From Capitulum mitella (taxonomy: Eukaryota > Arthropoda > Thecostraca > Pollicipedomorpha > Pollicipedidae): DNA of 64,000 bases. Under the pieces are notes generated by a model. That model worked only from the letters and a program-made list of their open reading frames with translations, did not search any database and was not told the DNA's origin. Position 1 is the stretch's first letter; each line of letters starts with the position of its first letter. Positions 35,618-64,000 of this stretch are shown here, one piece after another. The position numbers were made by a program, and so were the translations under genes. Location of the stretch: the NCBI GenBank assembly GCA_030062745.1, contig CP099842.1:7111822-7175821 (forward strand), written 5' to 3'.

Positions 35618-36948
35618 ATGGATCACCGGCCGATCGCACCGCTTGAGGGCAGACACAGTCTGACGCCTCCCCCGCCGTCTGGAGCGGGCAACAGTCTGAC
35701 GTCTTCCCTGCCGTCTGCAGCCGGGGACAGTCTGACGCCTACCCCGCTGTCTGGATCCGAGGACAGTCTGACGCCTCCTCCGCAACCTGGAGCGGGAAAC
35801 AGTCTGACACGTCCCCTGCCGTCTGCAGTCGGGGACAGTCTGACACCTCCTCTGGCATCTGGAGCCGGGGACAGTCTGACGTCTTCCCTGCCGTCTGCAG
35901 CCGGGGACAGTCTAACGCCTGCCCCGCTGTCTGGATCCGAAGACAGTCTGACCCCTTCCCCGCAACCTGGAGCGGGAAACAGTCTGACACGTCCCCTGCC
36001 GTCTGCAGTCGGGGACAGTCTGATACCTCCTCTGGCATCTGCGGCCGGGGACAGCCTGACGTTTCCCCTGCCGGCTGGAGCCGGGGACAGTCTGACACCT
36101 CCTCTGCCGTCTGGAGCCGAGGACAGTCTGACACCTCCTCTGCCGTCTGGAGCCGGGGACAGTCTGACACCTCCTCTGCCGTCTGGAGCCGGAGACAGTC
36201 TGACGCCTCCCCTGCCGTCTGCAGCCGGGGACAGTCTGACACCTCCTCTGCCGTCTGCAGCCAGGGACAGTCTGATACCTCCTCTGCCGTCTGGAGTAGG
36301 AGACAGTCTGACGCCCCCTCTGGCGTCTGAAGCCGGAGACAGTCTGACGCCTCTCCTGCCGTCTGGAACCGGAGAGAGTCTGATGTCTCCTCTGGTGTCT
36401 GAAACTGGAAACAGTCTGGTGCCTCATCTGCCGTCTGGAGCCGGGGACAGTCTGACGCCTCCCCTGCCGTCTGGAGCCGGGGACAGTCTGACGCCTCCCC
36501 TGCCGTCTGGAGCCGGAGACAGTCTGACTCCTCCCCTGCCGTCTGGAGCCGGAGACAGTCTGACTCCTCCCCTGCCGTCCGGAGCCGGGGACAGGCTAAC
36601 ACCTGTTCTGCCGTCTGGAGCTGGGGATAGTCTGACGCCTCCCCTGCCGTCTGGAGCCGGAGACAGTCTGACTCCTCCCCTGCCGTCCGGAGCCGGAGAC
36701 AGTCTGACGCCTCCCCTGCCGTCCGGAGCCGGGGTCAGGCTAACACCTGTTCTGCCGTCTGGAGCTGGGGATAGTCTGACGCCTCCCCTGCCGTCTGGAG
36801 CCGGGGACGGTCCGCAGTCCCTGCTGGCCTCTGCGGCCGGCCGGCTGTCGCCTGGCCGTGTGGAATTTCAGACGGGACCGGCCAGGGTCCAGGTGACCCC
36901 TGCTGAGGGGAGTCCAGTCGCCCCCAGACGGAGCGCTGAACGGCACAG
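35618..36948 (+). CDS. open reading frame over a 36-bp minisatellite, ending at a splice-donor-like site
   Basis: An ATG at 35618 opens 444 codons that consist almost entirely of the 12-residue unit GAGDSLTPPLPS, about 33 times, with variants such as SGSEDSLTPSPQ and TPVLPSGAGD. Because the period is 36 bases, the minus strand is open too (35739-36602), so openness is not by itself evidence of translation. The non-repeat tail (RVEFQTGPARVQVTPAEG..) ends HR-stop, but CACAG at 36944-36948 is followed by GTGAGT, a strong donor. From that donor (phase 2) the channel exon at 37338 would be out of frame, while the S1 exon at 41624 would be in frame. It may be an alternative 5' exon of KCNQ, a separate Pro/Ser-rich protein, or non-coding. 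Confidence 0.35.
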
Positions 36949-37337
36949 GTGAGTCGAGCCCATGGCCCGCCGCTTGGAGCGCCTCTCAGGTATCGAACCG
37001 TCAGGGTCGGCGTGGAAGCATTGGGGTTACCAGTTTCGTACCTTGAGCTTGCTGTGACGACCTCACATCGCTTTTGCATACTCAGGAAATCGTTGGCTTT
37101 GCCCTTAAACCTCGAGGAATAACGTGGCATCTGTTCTTCTGTGACGAAGATTGAACAATTTAAGGGGCATATCTGGTTACATGTCTATATTCATATTCTC
37201 TGGCAAGGATGTGTGTGACGTGACAATGACAAATTCGTCACGCTTTTTACGTTCCAGTTCAGTTTTTGTGCGTGATTTTGTTTGTGAAGTGTTCAGCTGA
37301 CCCTTGTTTGGCCATAATTAAGTGGCTGTTATTGCAG

Positions 37338-56109
<18,772 letters not shown>

Positions 56110-58042
56110 AATCCACGCTCAGAAGCCCGTCTGGTACAGACCACACTCAGCTGTGGCACCGGGCATTCCTGGTCTCGGAGAGGTCCATGGTACAGGACAG
56201 GTCCAGCCGCTGTATCGGACAACTCCTACCAAGGCATCCGACAGGTCCAAACAACGCATCGGACCGGTCCAACCGATCTGTCGGGAAAGTCCGACCGTGA
56301 TGCGGTTGAGCCAGTTTTACGCAAATGCAGCCCACTCTGCAAATATCCACAAACTGCGGCTGCATGTTGCAGTGTGCCGGGGGGAGGGTTGAGGCCGAAG
56401 TTACTTGGTACCCCATCAGCCAGCAATAATGTGTCGTTGAAATGGTCCGTGTCTCGGGTGAAAGAACGGTTGCACGTTATTTAATGCCCAGTGCACGTTC
56501 TTGTTTATATGCCATGTGATTTGCCTTGCGTTGTGGTCGGATTTGCGGTTTTGGATGGCCTGGGTCTTCCCAGTTCTTCGGCGCCGAGTAAAGGAGGCGA
56601 CAAAGCAACATCCCTGTGCGGGCGTGCAGCACACCCCAGGGCCGGTTTCTAGTCAACTGAGTTCCGCGTCAGATGGCGCTGCTGACTGCGTCGAGTTTGT
56701 CAGTCGTCCCTGGGACATACCGAGGAGAGAGCTGATCCCGCTTCGAGTCTCGGTATCGGTGCGCTGTGCTGCGTCGCGCGGGTCATGCGTGAGGCTTACA
56801 TACAGGCGGGCAGGCTACAGGGTGGCCGCGTGGGCCAGGTCATGTGTGCCTCCTCCTCCGCGCTGCCGGCGGTCGACATCGGCGGAACACTAATGCGCCC
56901 AGTGTCCTCTGTTGGTTATGATTTACGTAGCGCTTCGTCTCAGGCGGTCAGTGAACCGTTGATGCTGAGAAGACAATCGTGGTCGCGAAGAGCGTCGTTT
57001 TATGCTGCGCAGAACAGTCGCCGCGCCGGTGAGTTTTTCGCGCGCCTCGTTGATTGGCGCGCTGTGAAATGCATTTTCGTTCGTCAGGCGAGTGGGCGAA
57101 TCAGCGGCATGAATCTCAGCCATGTTTGACCATTTCAGTGCGTGTACGAACCAGGACCGATGTATGTTCTTTCGGGGCTCTGGGCACGCAAAAGAGCTGC
57201 TGGGATGCATGCACATAGAGTTGAAGTAAAATACAACCCTGAGTCTCCGCAATATGAAGTACTGTTCCGTTAGCGGTACAACCCGGAGGAACTGCGAAGA
57301 ATATCGAAGTATACTCTCTAAGCTGTGCATAGTTTACGGCGGGTGCGCCGCCATAACACTACACGTGAACGCAATCATGTGCTGTAGACGAAACGGTTCC
57401 CTGCCATCGCTGACGGTCATCGGTCGGCCGATGGCCAGCTGCGTGACATGGTTTCTCGACCGATGGCCCGTCACGTGACGTGGTCGGCCGGTCGAAGACT
57501 GGTCGTGATGTGGTCGGTCGGCCGGTAGCTGATCACGTGACCTGACTGGCCTGAGGTTCCCGCCTTGATGGCTGACGCTCAAGGCAATGGTCTGCGCTGA
57601 ATTAACTCGATCTGGTGCGGACGGGAGGCGATGCTCATTGAAAACTCTGACCTCAAACGGCTGGATTGGCGACAGAGAGAAACACATTATGTATTAGACC
57701 TGCTTACGTTCTCTGCATCTTCGTAAACGATACGCAGCGGGAGCATGCGTTAAAGACGCACAGGCAGAGGTGATCATATTCGTAGCCGCATCATTCTTTT
57801 TAATCGAGCGATCATCATCATCATAATCATCATTCAGCGAGGCTGCTGGCTCGAGAACCTGCGACGTCGCATCCATCACATTAGTGCAGGGGCAGTTTCG
57901 AAGTTGGGGTTAGGCTGGTGGGGCCGCCACCCTACCTGCCCCATGGGCTGCTGCACCAGCTGCACATGTAAACATGTCACTGCTGCGAGGCGTTTGAGCT
58001 GTCGGAAGGTCAATTCAACATTCTCATCGCATCTGACCAGTA
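56110..58042. other. convergent intergenic region
   Basis: The 3' untranslated regions of KCNQ (plus) and fax (minus) should both lie here. Short repeats of CAGGTCCA/GGTCCAACC words occur at 56180-56290, and a GGTCGGCCGGT/GTCACGTGAC-rich patch at 57410-57545. Open frames such as 56501-56893 are unrecognised. Confidence 0.5.
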
Positions 58043-58048
58043 TTTATT
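58043..58048 (-). terminator. candidate polyadenylation signal of fax
   Basis: TTTATT on the plus strand gives AATAAA on the minus strand, about 250 bases beyond the fax stop codon. Confidence 0.4.
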
Positions 58049-58299
58049 AAGTACAACGGCCATTGTAAATTGCTGAAAATTCGCACGCAGACGGCACGTT
58101 AAGCATTCACTTCTCTGTTCTTGTGATCATCCGATACCAACCTGGCAGCAGGGTGAGGTAAATCACGGTGAGCTGACGGTTCTGATAAGTATCGCCATCG
58201 CCGAGTGCGTCAGCCCCATGCTAGAAGGGGAACACCGCAAACCACGACGGATTACTGAAAACGGACTCGCTACGCGCGGTGGCGCTGACGTCAGCGCGC

Positions 58300-59226
58300 T
58301 CAAGGCGACATGCACTGCTCCCAGTCGGGCCAGTACTGCTCCCTGATCCGCTCGAAATAGCGCACCAGGCTGGGGTAGCTGCGCGCCAGCCGGCGCACCT
58401 CGGGCGCGCAGCCGGTCAGCAGCTGCGTCAGCTGGCCGAACACGGCCGCGTCGAACTCGGTCGCCTCGTCGCCGAGCAGGAACGGCCGCTCGCCGAGCAG
58501 CGCCACCAGCGCCTCCAGGTGGCGGCGCATCACCTCGGCCAGCCGGGCCGGGTCGCAGTCGATCCAGCCGATCCGGCGGAAGCTGGCGGCGGCCAGCAGC
58601 GCAGCCAGCGGCCGCAGCAGGCCGTAGCGGCGCCGGTACCGCGCCGCCATCATCGGCACCAGGTGGCGCAGCCGGTCGGCCACGAACCGGTGCGCGGCCA
58701 TGGCCACGACCAGGTGCTCGTCGAGCGCCACCTGGACGGCGCGGCCGACGGCGCGCTGCTCGGCCGTCAGCGCGCGCCGGCCGGGCAGCGCGTCCGGCCG
58801 CAGAGTCAGCAGGTGCTCGATGATCAGCTCCGAGTCCGTCACGTCCTGGCCGTTCACGGTGATCCACGGGCACTTGCCTTTGGGCCCGAGCGGCTTGCTC
58901 GAGTCGACCACGTATCGGAAGCCGGCCATACGCAGGAACGTCTCCACCTTGACCGCGAACGGCGACAGGTTGGGCGAGATGGCGGCGCGCGCGAACTGGT
59001 GCAGCACGACCACGTCGCGGCCGGCGGAGTCCCAGCGCTGCCGGCGCTCGCGGCGCCGCTGCCGCTGCCGCCGCCGCCAGAGCGCGTACGCGGCGAGCAG
59101 GCCGGCGGCCACCGACGCCAGCCGGACCAGCCGGCCGGTGCCGCCGCTGAACCAGCCGGACCAGCCGGCCTGCGCGGTGCCCGGCCAGCGGCAGGCCTCT
59201 ATCACTGATGGGTCGATGGGCTCCAT
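58300..59226 (-). CDS. fax: Failed axon connections (Fax/FAXC-like) protein, single exon
   Basis: The 308-residue product has an N-terminal membrane segment (RLASVAAGLLAAYALW, about residues 32-50) followed by a strongly basic stretch (RRRQRQRRRERRQRW). Next comes the thioredoxin-like GST/metaxin fold typical of Fax: VVLHQFARAAISPNLSPFAV, KVETFLRMAGFRYVVDSS, KGKCPWITVNG and SELIIEHL. A GST C-terminal-like helical half follows with FLLGDEATEFDAAVFGQL, and the protein ends YWPDWEQCMSP. In Drosophila, fax interacts genetically with the Abl kinase in axon growth, and no enzyme activity is established. The ATG at 59226 gives full length for the family and no introns are needed. The gene is very GC-rich, so long antisense frames (58163-58873, 58279-59208, 58700-59359) are shadows. 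It converges on KCNQ. Confidence 0.95.
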   Translation of the reverse strand: MEPIDPSVIEACRWPGTAQAGWSGWFSGGTGRLVRLASVAAGLLAAYALWRRRQRQRRRERRQRWDSAGRDVVVLHQFARAAISPNLSPFAVKVETFLRMAGFRYVVDSSKPLGPKGKCPWITVNGQDVTDSELIIEHLLTLRPDALPGRRALTAEQRAVGRAVQVALDEHLVVAMAAHRFVADRLRHLVPMMAARYRRRYGLLRPLAALLAAASFRRIGWIDCDPARLAEVMRRHLEALVALLGERPFLLGDEATEFDAAVFGQLTQLLTGCAPEVRRLARSYPSLVRYFERIREQYWPDWEQCMSP

Positions 59227-59819
59227 GGCTAGCCGGTCGGCGGACGACGGCGGGCAGTCAGACGCGGGAGAAAGGCCAATGAGCGCTGGGAGCAGGCGGA
59301 GCGACAGAGTACGTGGCGCGCCGCAGATTGGCGTTTGCTACGGAGCACGCAGGCACTGAATCTCGATCCCCACGTGATATCTCACTCGCCGGGGACCTGG
59401 AATCACGGGTGGACTCTGTGCAGCGCTCCTGCACCCGCGGTCCGCCACTTTCAGCACCAGTGCCACGTTCTCCGCACGGCTCACCTCTTTGAATTATGCA
59501 CTGCTGCGTCCAAGACTGGCAAGTTTCCACGCCGTCCGGCCTGGCCCCAGTCGCCAAGTCGCGCCGCCTGCCCGTAGTTTGCCGGCACCAGATGACCTTG
59601 GAGTCGGCGGCGGCCGCAGTGGCGCGCCCAGCCACCTGTCACGGGAGGATGAATCAACGTCAGAAGTGACGCGCACGAGTGATTTGTGGCCCTTCCGGTT
59701 CGGAGGCGCGATGACCAGCATGCATCCCTCCTGCGTTCAGAACAGCCCCGGATTCATTTCGATGAATTCCTTGAAATCAGCACACGTGCGCTGTTATCCA
59801 CATCGTCACGTTATCTAAG
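59227..59819. promoter_or_regulatory. upstream region of fax
   Basis: CpG-rich for about 400 bases upstream of the start codon and then ordinary sequence. It must hold the promoter of the minus-strand gene, but no TATA box or defined initiator was recognised. Confidence 0.3.
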
Positions 59820-60835
59820 CGCGGTTTTAGGGCAAAAGTTCATACCGCAAAAGTTCGTCGAACAAAAGTTCGTCGGACCTAAGTTCGTCGGACAGAGGTT
59901 CGTCGTGCTGAAATTCGTTGCGTTTAAGTTCTTCAAGGACAAAAGTTCGTCGTGAAAAGGTTCGTCCAGGGCAAAATTTAGTCGAGGGTAAAAGTTAAAG
60001 TTCGTGGAGGACAAAAGTTCGTCTAGGGAAAAGGTTCATTTGGGACAAAAGTTCTGCTCGCAGAAGTCCGTCGAAGACAAGTTTGCATACCTAAAGCAAA
60101 AACTCGTATGGGGGAAAAGTTTTCTAAGACAAAATCCATCATGCAGAAGCTTGTTTAGAAAAAGAGTTCGTCAAGGACAAAGGTTCGCATAGGACAAGTT
60201 CATCTCGCTAATGGAAAAGAATCGTACTGCAAAAGGTTCGCATGGAAAAGGTTCGTTGCAAAAAGGTGCGTAAGGGAAAACGTTCGTGAGGAAAGAGGTC
60301 CGTAACCAAGGGTTCATAAACTTACGGTTCGTGTCGGAGAAGGAAAGGATCTAAAAAAGTAACTTAACCTAACTTAACCTACCTTAACCTTTTGCCCTAA
60401 ACGAACTTTTGTCCCAGACGAAGTTTTGTCCCAAACGAATTTCTGCGAGAAGAACTTTTGTCCTGGAGGAACTCTTGTCCTAAACAAATTTATGTCCTAT
60501 ACGAACTTTTGTTGGACAAACTTTTGTCGTAGATGAACGTTTGTCCTATGCGAACTTTTGTCCTGGAGGAACTTTTGTCCTAAACGAATTTATGTCCTAT
60601 ACAAACTTTTGTTGGGCGAACTTTTGCCGTAGATGAACGTTTGTCCTATACGAAATTTAGCGAGACGAACTTTTATCCTAGACGGACCTTTGTCCTGGAC
60701 GAACTTTGTCCATACGAACTTTCGCGAGACGAACTTTTGCCCTAGACGAACCTCTGTCCGACGAAATTTTTGTCTTTGAGAACTATTACCCGACGAATTA
60801 TCGACGAACTTCTGTCCAAAATCCTACGCGCTGGT
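59820..60835. mobile_element. foldback element built from GACAAAAGTTCGTC-type words
   Basis: From 59820 to about 60345 the sequence is a chain of (A)GGACAAAAGTTCGTCG-type words every 18-25 bases. From about 60395 to 60830 it is a chain of the reverse complement (GACGAACTTTTGTCCTAGAC). The two blocks therefore form a long, slipped inverted repeat around a TTAACCTAACTTAACC centre (60360-60392). The outer ends (AGCGCGGTTTTAGGGCAAAAGTTC and the complement of the sequence ending CCAAAATCCTACGCGCT) also match roughly. Foldback transposons have such sub-repeated arms. No transposase. Confidence 0.8.
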
Positions 60836-61132
60836 TAGCAACACATGTCGCACGAACACTGCGACAAAAACGGAACGCCAAACCGTTTCAGCATCTCGAG
60901 ACGTCATCAAACAAACGAAAGAAATGAGGTTTAGACTTAAATTGGTGGTGCAATGGCCGCAGGCATATTTCTTGTCCTGCGCCGTGCAACGAGCACCATT
61001 TGAAAGCATCGCTGCATCCAGAGATGCTTTTCAGGGGGTAGGAAGAGGGGAATCCCCCCTCCTTAAAATTATCGTTCCCCACCTCAAATTTTCTCGGAAG
61101 AGGAGGGGGTTACTGGAAAATTTCCCCTTTAA

Positions 61133-62364
61133 CCCTATTCCCGGAGGGCTAGAAAGTATGGCCGATTCCCGGCAGGGAGTTCGGCAGTTTCGAATCCAGG
61201 GGGCAGGATTCGGCCTCCCCCCCTGAGATCTCGAGAACTACTCGTCCGATTTCATCGCAACAAACGGCAATCGATTTTCCGTGACGTGAACTACATTTTT
61301 ATAAAAAGAAATTTCAAAAATTTTGAAATTTGTGGATACAGGAGGCAAAAATGTCAAAATGGGGGGTACTTTTGGACTTCTTATAACTCCGTTGTTTATG
61401 GACCGATTTCGATGGAACTGGCATCAATCGAGAGATTATGGATAGGTCTTTTACCATGGGTACACAAATCTGAAATTTTGAGAAAATTCATGGGCGTTCA
61501 CAGGGTTTCAAAAATAGGAGGATTAGTTTTCTAACAACTGGATGAACAAAAGAGACAAACACCCTTTTTTGGCTTCTGCTAGTCATGTTATACTAAAGAA
61601 GTACAAATCGCATTACAATGTTTGTATAATGTTAGCATAGGCGGTGCCAGGGACATGAAAAAGGGGGAACTTTCATGGTCACACGTTTCTCAGATCAACT
61701 TGTGACCTTTGACCTTAAATGACCCCAAGTGACCTTGGGGTCACTTGGAATGATCTCCTATGCATTTAATATTATCTTTAAACGTTTTCAATCGTTTGAA
61801 TTCACTCTATTTCAAAAAATTCATTTTATGCCTATTGCGATATAGGGTACGCGCACTGACATTTTAGGTCATAGCTCCGTGACCCGACCTGATATCAAGC
61901 TGAAACTTGGTACACAAGTAGAAGGCACGCTCCTACGTCATATATGTTTCGGGTTTGGCATTTGAGAAAACGGCGCCGAAATTATTGCGAAAAAACAAAT
62001 TTTGACTTTTGACCCTGACCTGACCTTGAAAAAATGACCTCAGGTGAACAAAATTACATCTGCACATGGCCCAGCTATTTCGCTATACATCCATATAAGG
62101 TTTTAGGTTCTATCTTAAAAACTCTGTTTTTGGCAGACATTTTCCTTTTACCCTTAACATGGCCAAAAATGGCATGAGGTGCCTCCCAAAAACGTTGCCT
62201 GACTCCGCCCCTGAGCAAAGTAGAATTTTGAAATTTTGTCAAGGCACGTAGAAAGAATAGCTAGGAAAAGTCACCAAGTTTCGTGAGGCTGCGTTAAAAA
62301 GCCTGGAATTGGCAAACAAAAAACCCGAGGGGGCGGATTCCGCCCCCCCCTGCTGGGAATAGGG
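61133..62364 (+). mobile_element. piggyBac-like MITE family 1, complete copy (1232 bp)
   Basis: It is flanked by TTAA (61129-61132 and 62365-62368). The ends are CCCTATTCCCGG and, on the right, the complement of CCCTATTCCCAGC. It is collinear with the reverse complement of 30619-31831. It has no open frame of note and carries the same TGACCTTTGACCTT cluster (61705-61745) and a second at 62005-62045. TTAA duplication and CCCT ends place it with piggyBac-type elements. Confidence 0.9.
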
Positions 62365-62368
62365 TTAA

Positions 62369-64000
62369 ATATTTTCCGCCTGTTTTGTAAAAAAGCACGC
62401 CTATTTGCCAGTCCGGCCTCCCGTGAAGCCTCTCGCCGCCGGCCGGCAGTCATATTGCAGTAGCGGTGGGGCGGGCGGGTCGATTCTGGAATCTGAACCG
62501 ATCCACTCGGAATCCACGCTTGCGTTCATGCGACCGTGCAATTTAGGCCATGAATGCCAATTCTACAACGAAACCGCTTATTGACGCAGACGCTGAACTC
62601 CCTGCTGTTTGTACGCATTAATGGCCCAAGCGTAGGGGCATTCGATGCCATCAAATATGCCCGACGTTGGGTTGACCTGGGCCATAGGAATGCGACGGAA
62701 AAGTGCAGGTGCGCCAAATAGAAACGCTTCACAGTTATTCTGATGACTGCTTGCATGGCCAGTGCGTGGACTCGAGGAGGCTGTACGTGGGGCTCTGTGC
62801 CAGGCGTAAAAGATCCAGTTTGGGACGGGGGCAAGACAAAACGAAGATTTATTGTTGCTTAGGACAGCTGAGTGTTAAAAAAATGCTGGTGCTGGAATAA
62901 ACACTTCTGGTTATCGTAGAACCTCTGAGTGGGTTTTCCCGTTTACCTGACGATGCGCTGTTGAATAACATGTAAGCAGATCAATGAGTGAAATTTTGCT
63001 CCATGATTAAGACTTGATCACTGGCTGTTTGAAGCCTGATCCCTTCAGGCTTCCCTCCGGTACACATGCTCTTTCATACATTCTCCTCCCTCTCTCCACT
63101 TTTTATGCTTGGGTGAAGCATGAAGTGCAGACGTGTACAATAGGCGGTGGAATTGCAACTTCTGCGTCTGCAACCCTCACTACCGTGACAAGACATACCC
63201 AATATCGTTTTTCTGCGGTACGTTGCGATAGCGGGCCGATGCCCCTGCCGCCATTTGAGCTGGGGCAGTGCCCTCCCGGAATGCACAAGAAGTTTAACAA
63301 CGATGGCTAACTCTAAGAAAAACAGTAAAAACCAGAAGCCAAAAATAAAGTGCCCAGAATTCGAGTGGTTTTGATCGTTCGGAGTAGGAGATACATCATG
63401 GACCCTCAACTTCCGCATAATCCTGCGCCATTGGTTTTCACGCCTTCGAATTTTAATGTAAAAGTATCTCTGGCAGCATCTAACACAAAAACGAGTCGCA
63501 GATCTGAACTACTTGCATTTCTCGTCATCCAAAGCATGAGACATCTGAATGCATTTTTCCTTCATTGGTTGAAGTTTGCCAAGTTACCAAACGCACACTT
63601 TTCAATTTCATTCGTTTATTCAAACCCCGCTCAATTCTAACACAAGAAGCCTGCAAACAACCCGACTACCCTGCATGTTTCTGCAGTGTACTAGACAAAG
63701 TCGCGCTACACACGACCATGCTCGGATGTTCAGGTACCTTGCTTCGCGCAGGCCACACATAGCCAGACCATGGCCCGCGTCGCGAAGAGACAGGCCGCGG
63801 TCGGTGCGCCCCGGTGTCACCCCAGAAGTCGCAGTTACGGCATGAACTGCCGTAACTGCGATAACTCTCGTATGTTGCGCGTGTCATTGCAACTTCCAAG
63901 ACTGAGATCAGCATTGGACATCATACGTGGCAAGCGGGAGCCTCTGAGTCCAGAGAAAGGATTCCCTCGAAAAAAATGCGTTATTCACACGTACACATTG
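62369..64000. other. no recognisable gene; perfect hairpin at 63830-63860
   Basis: Short frames on both strands are not recognised. A perfect 13-bp stem (CGCAGTTACGGCA and its complement) with loop TGAAC lies at 63830-63860. Confidence 0.5.

Noticed and set aside
35739..36602. 287-codon minus-strand frame
   Set aside because: It is the complement of a 36-bp minisatellite, open because the period is a multiple of three. No independent evidence supports it.
58163..59359. Long plus- and minus-strand frames overlapping fax (58279-59208, 58700-59359, 58163-58873)
   Set aside because: They are shadows in a GC-rich gene. Only the 58300-59226 minus frame has family motifs throughout.

Overview
The window reads as nuclear DNA of an arthropod, probably a crustacean. 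An interstitial run of CCTAA units (the TTAGG arthropod telomere motif) lies at 24531-24610. There is one multi-exon, spliced KCNQ-type potassium channel gene with long introns, one intronless failed-axon-connections (fax) gene on the other strand, and about 35 kb of dense, mostly decayed repeats. I could not place the species from sequence alone.

Layout. 1-12.3 kb is a gene-poor mosaic: a cut-off piggyBac-like MITE, AGGTCA-rich tandem units, a multi-copy unclassified repeat (family A), an inverted pair of another repeat (family B), a possible Harbinger-transposase scrap and a Penelope-like retroelement fragment. 12.63-16.31 kb is one large, diverged inverted repeat with a further insertion in its right arm. 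16717-17979 is a second TTAA-flanked element with its own 17-bp terminal repeats. 18-26.7 kb holds repeat family C, GAATCGATTC-rich clusters, a 1.6-kb degenerate satellite and microsatellites. 26.9-27.85 kb is the 3' end of a decayed LINE on the minus strand. 28.55-32.06 kb is a frameshifted minus-strand pseudogene of a multi-copy protein family, split cleanly by a 1213-bp piggyBac-like MITE at TTAA.

The main gene is the KCNQ1-like voltage-gated potassium channel on the plus strand. Twelve exons from 37338 to 56109 join with matching intron phases and give an open reading of 555 codons from the start of the first recognised exon. They cover the N-terminal juxtamembrane segment, S1-S6, the TIGYGD filter, calmodulin-binding helices A/B and the C-terminal assembly helices. 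A second, divergent exon (40029-40348) carries a paralogous juxtamembrane segment and has the same donor phase, so it looks like an alternative first coding exon (613 residues in total). Several exon-intron junctions of this gene (S2 acceptor, and the donors at 51717, 53418 and 55515) are themselves tandemly copied into the neighbouring intron. In one case this has grown into a 23-bp minisatellite of about 25 units.

Downstream, fax (58300-59226, minus) is convergent with KCNQ. Beyond it lie a roughly 1-kb foldback element made of repeated GACAAAAGTTCGTC-type words and a full-length piggyBac-like MITE (61133-62364). No bacterial-type features, CRISPR arrays or rRNA genes were seen.
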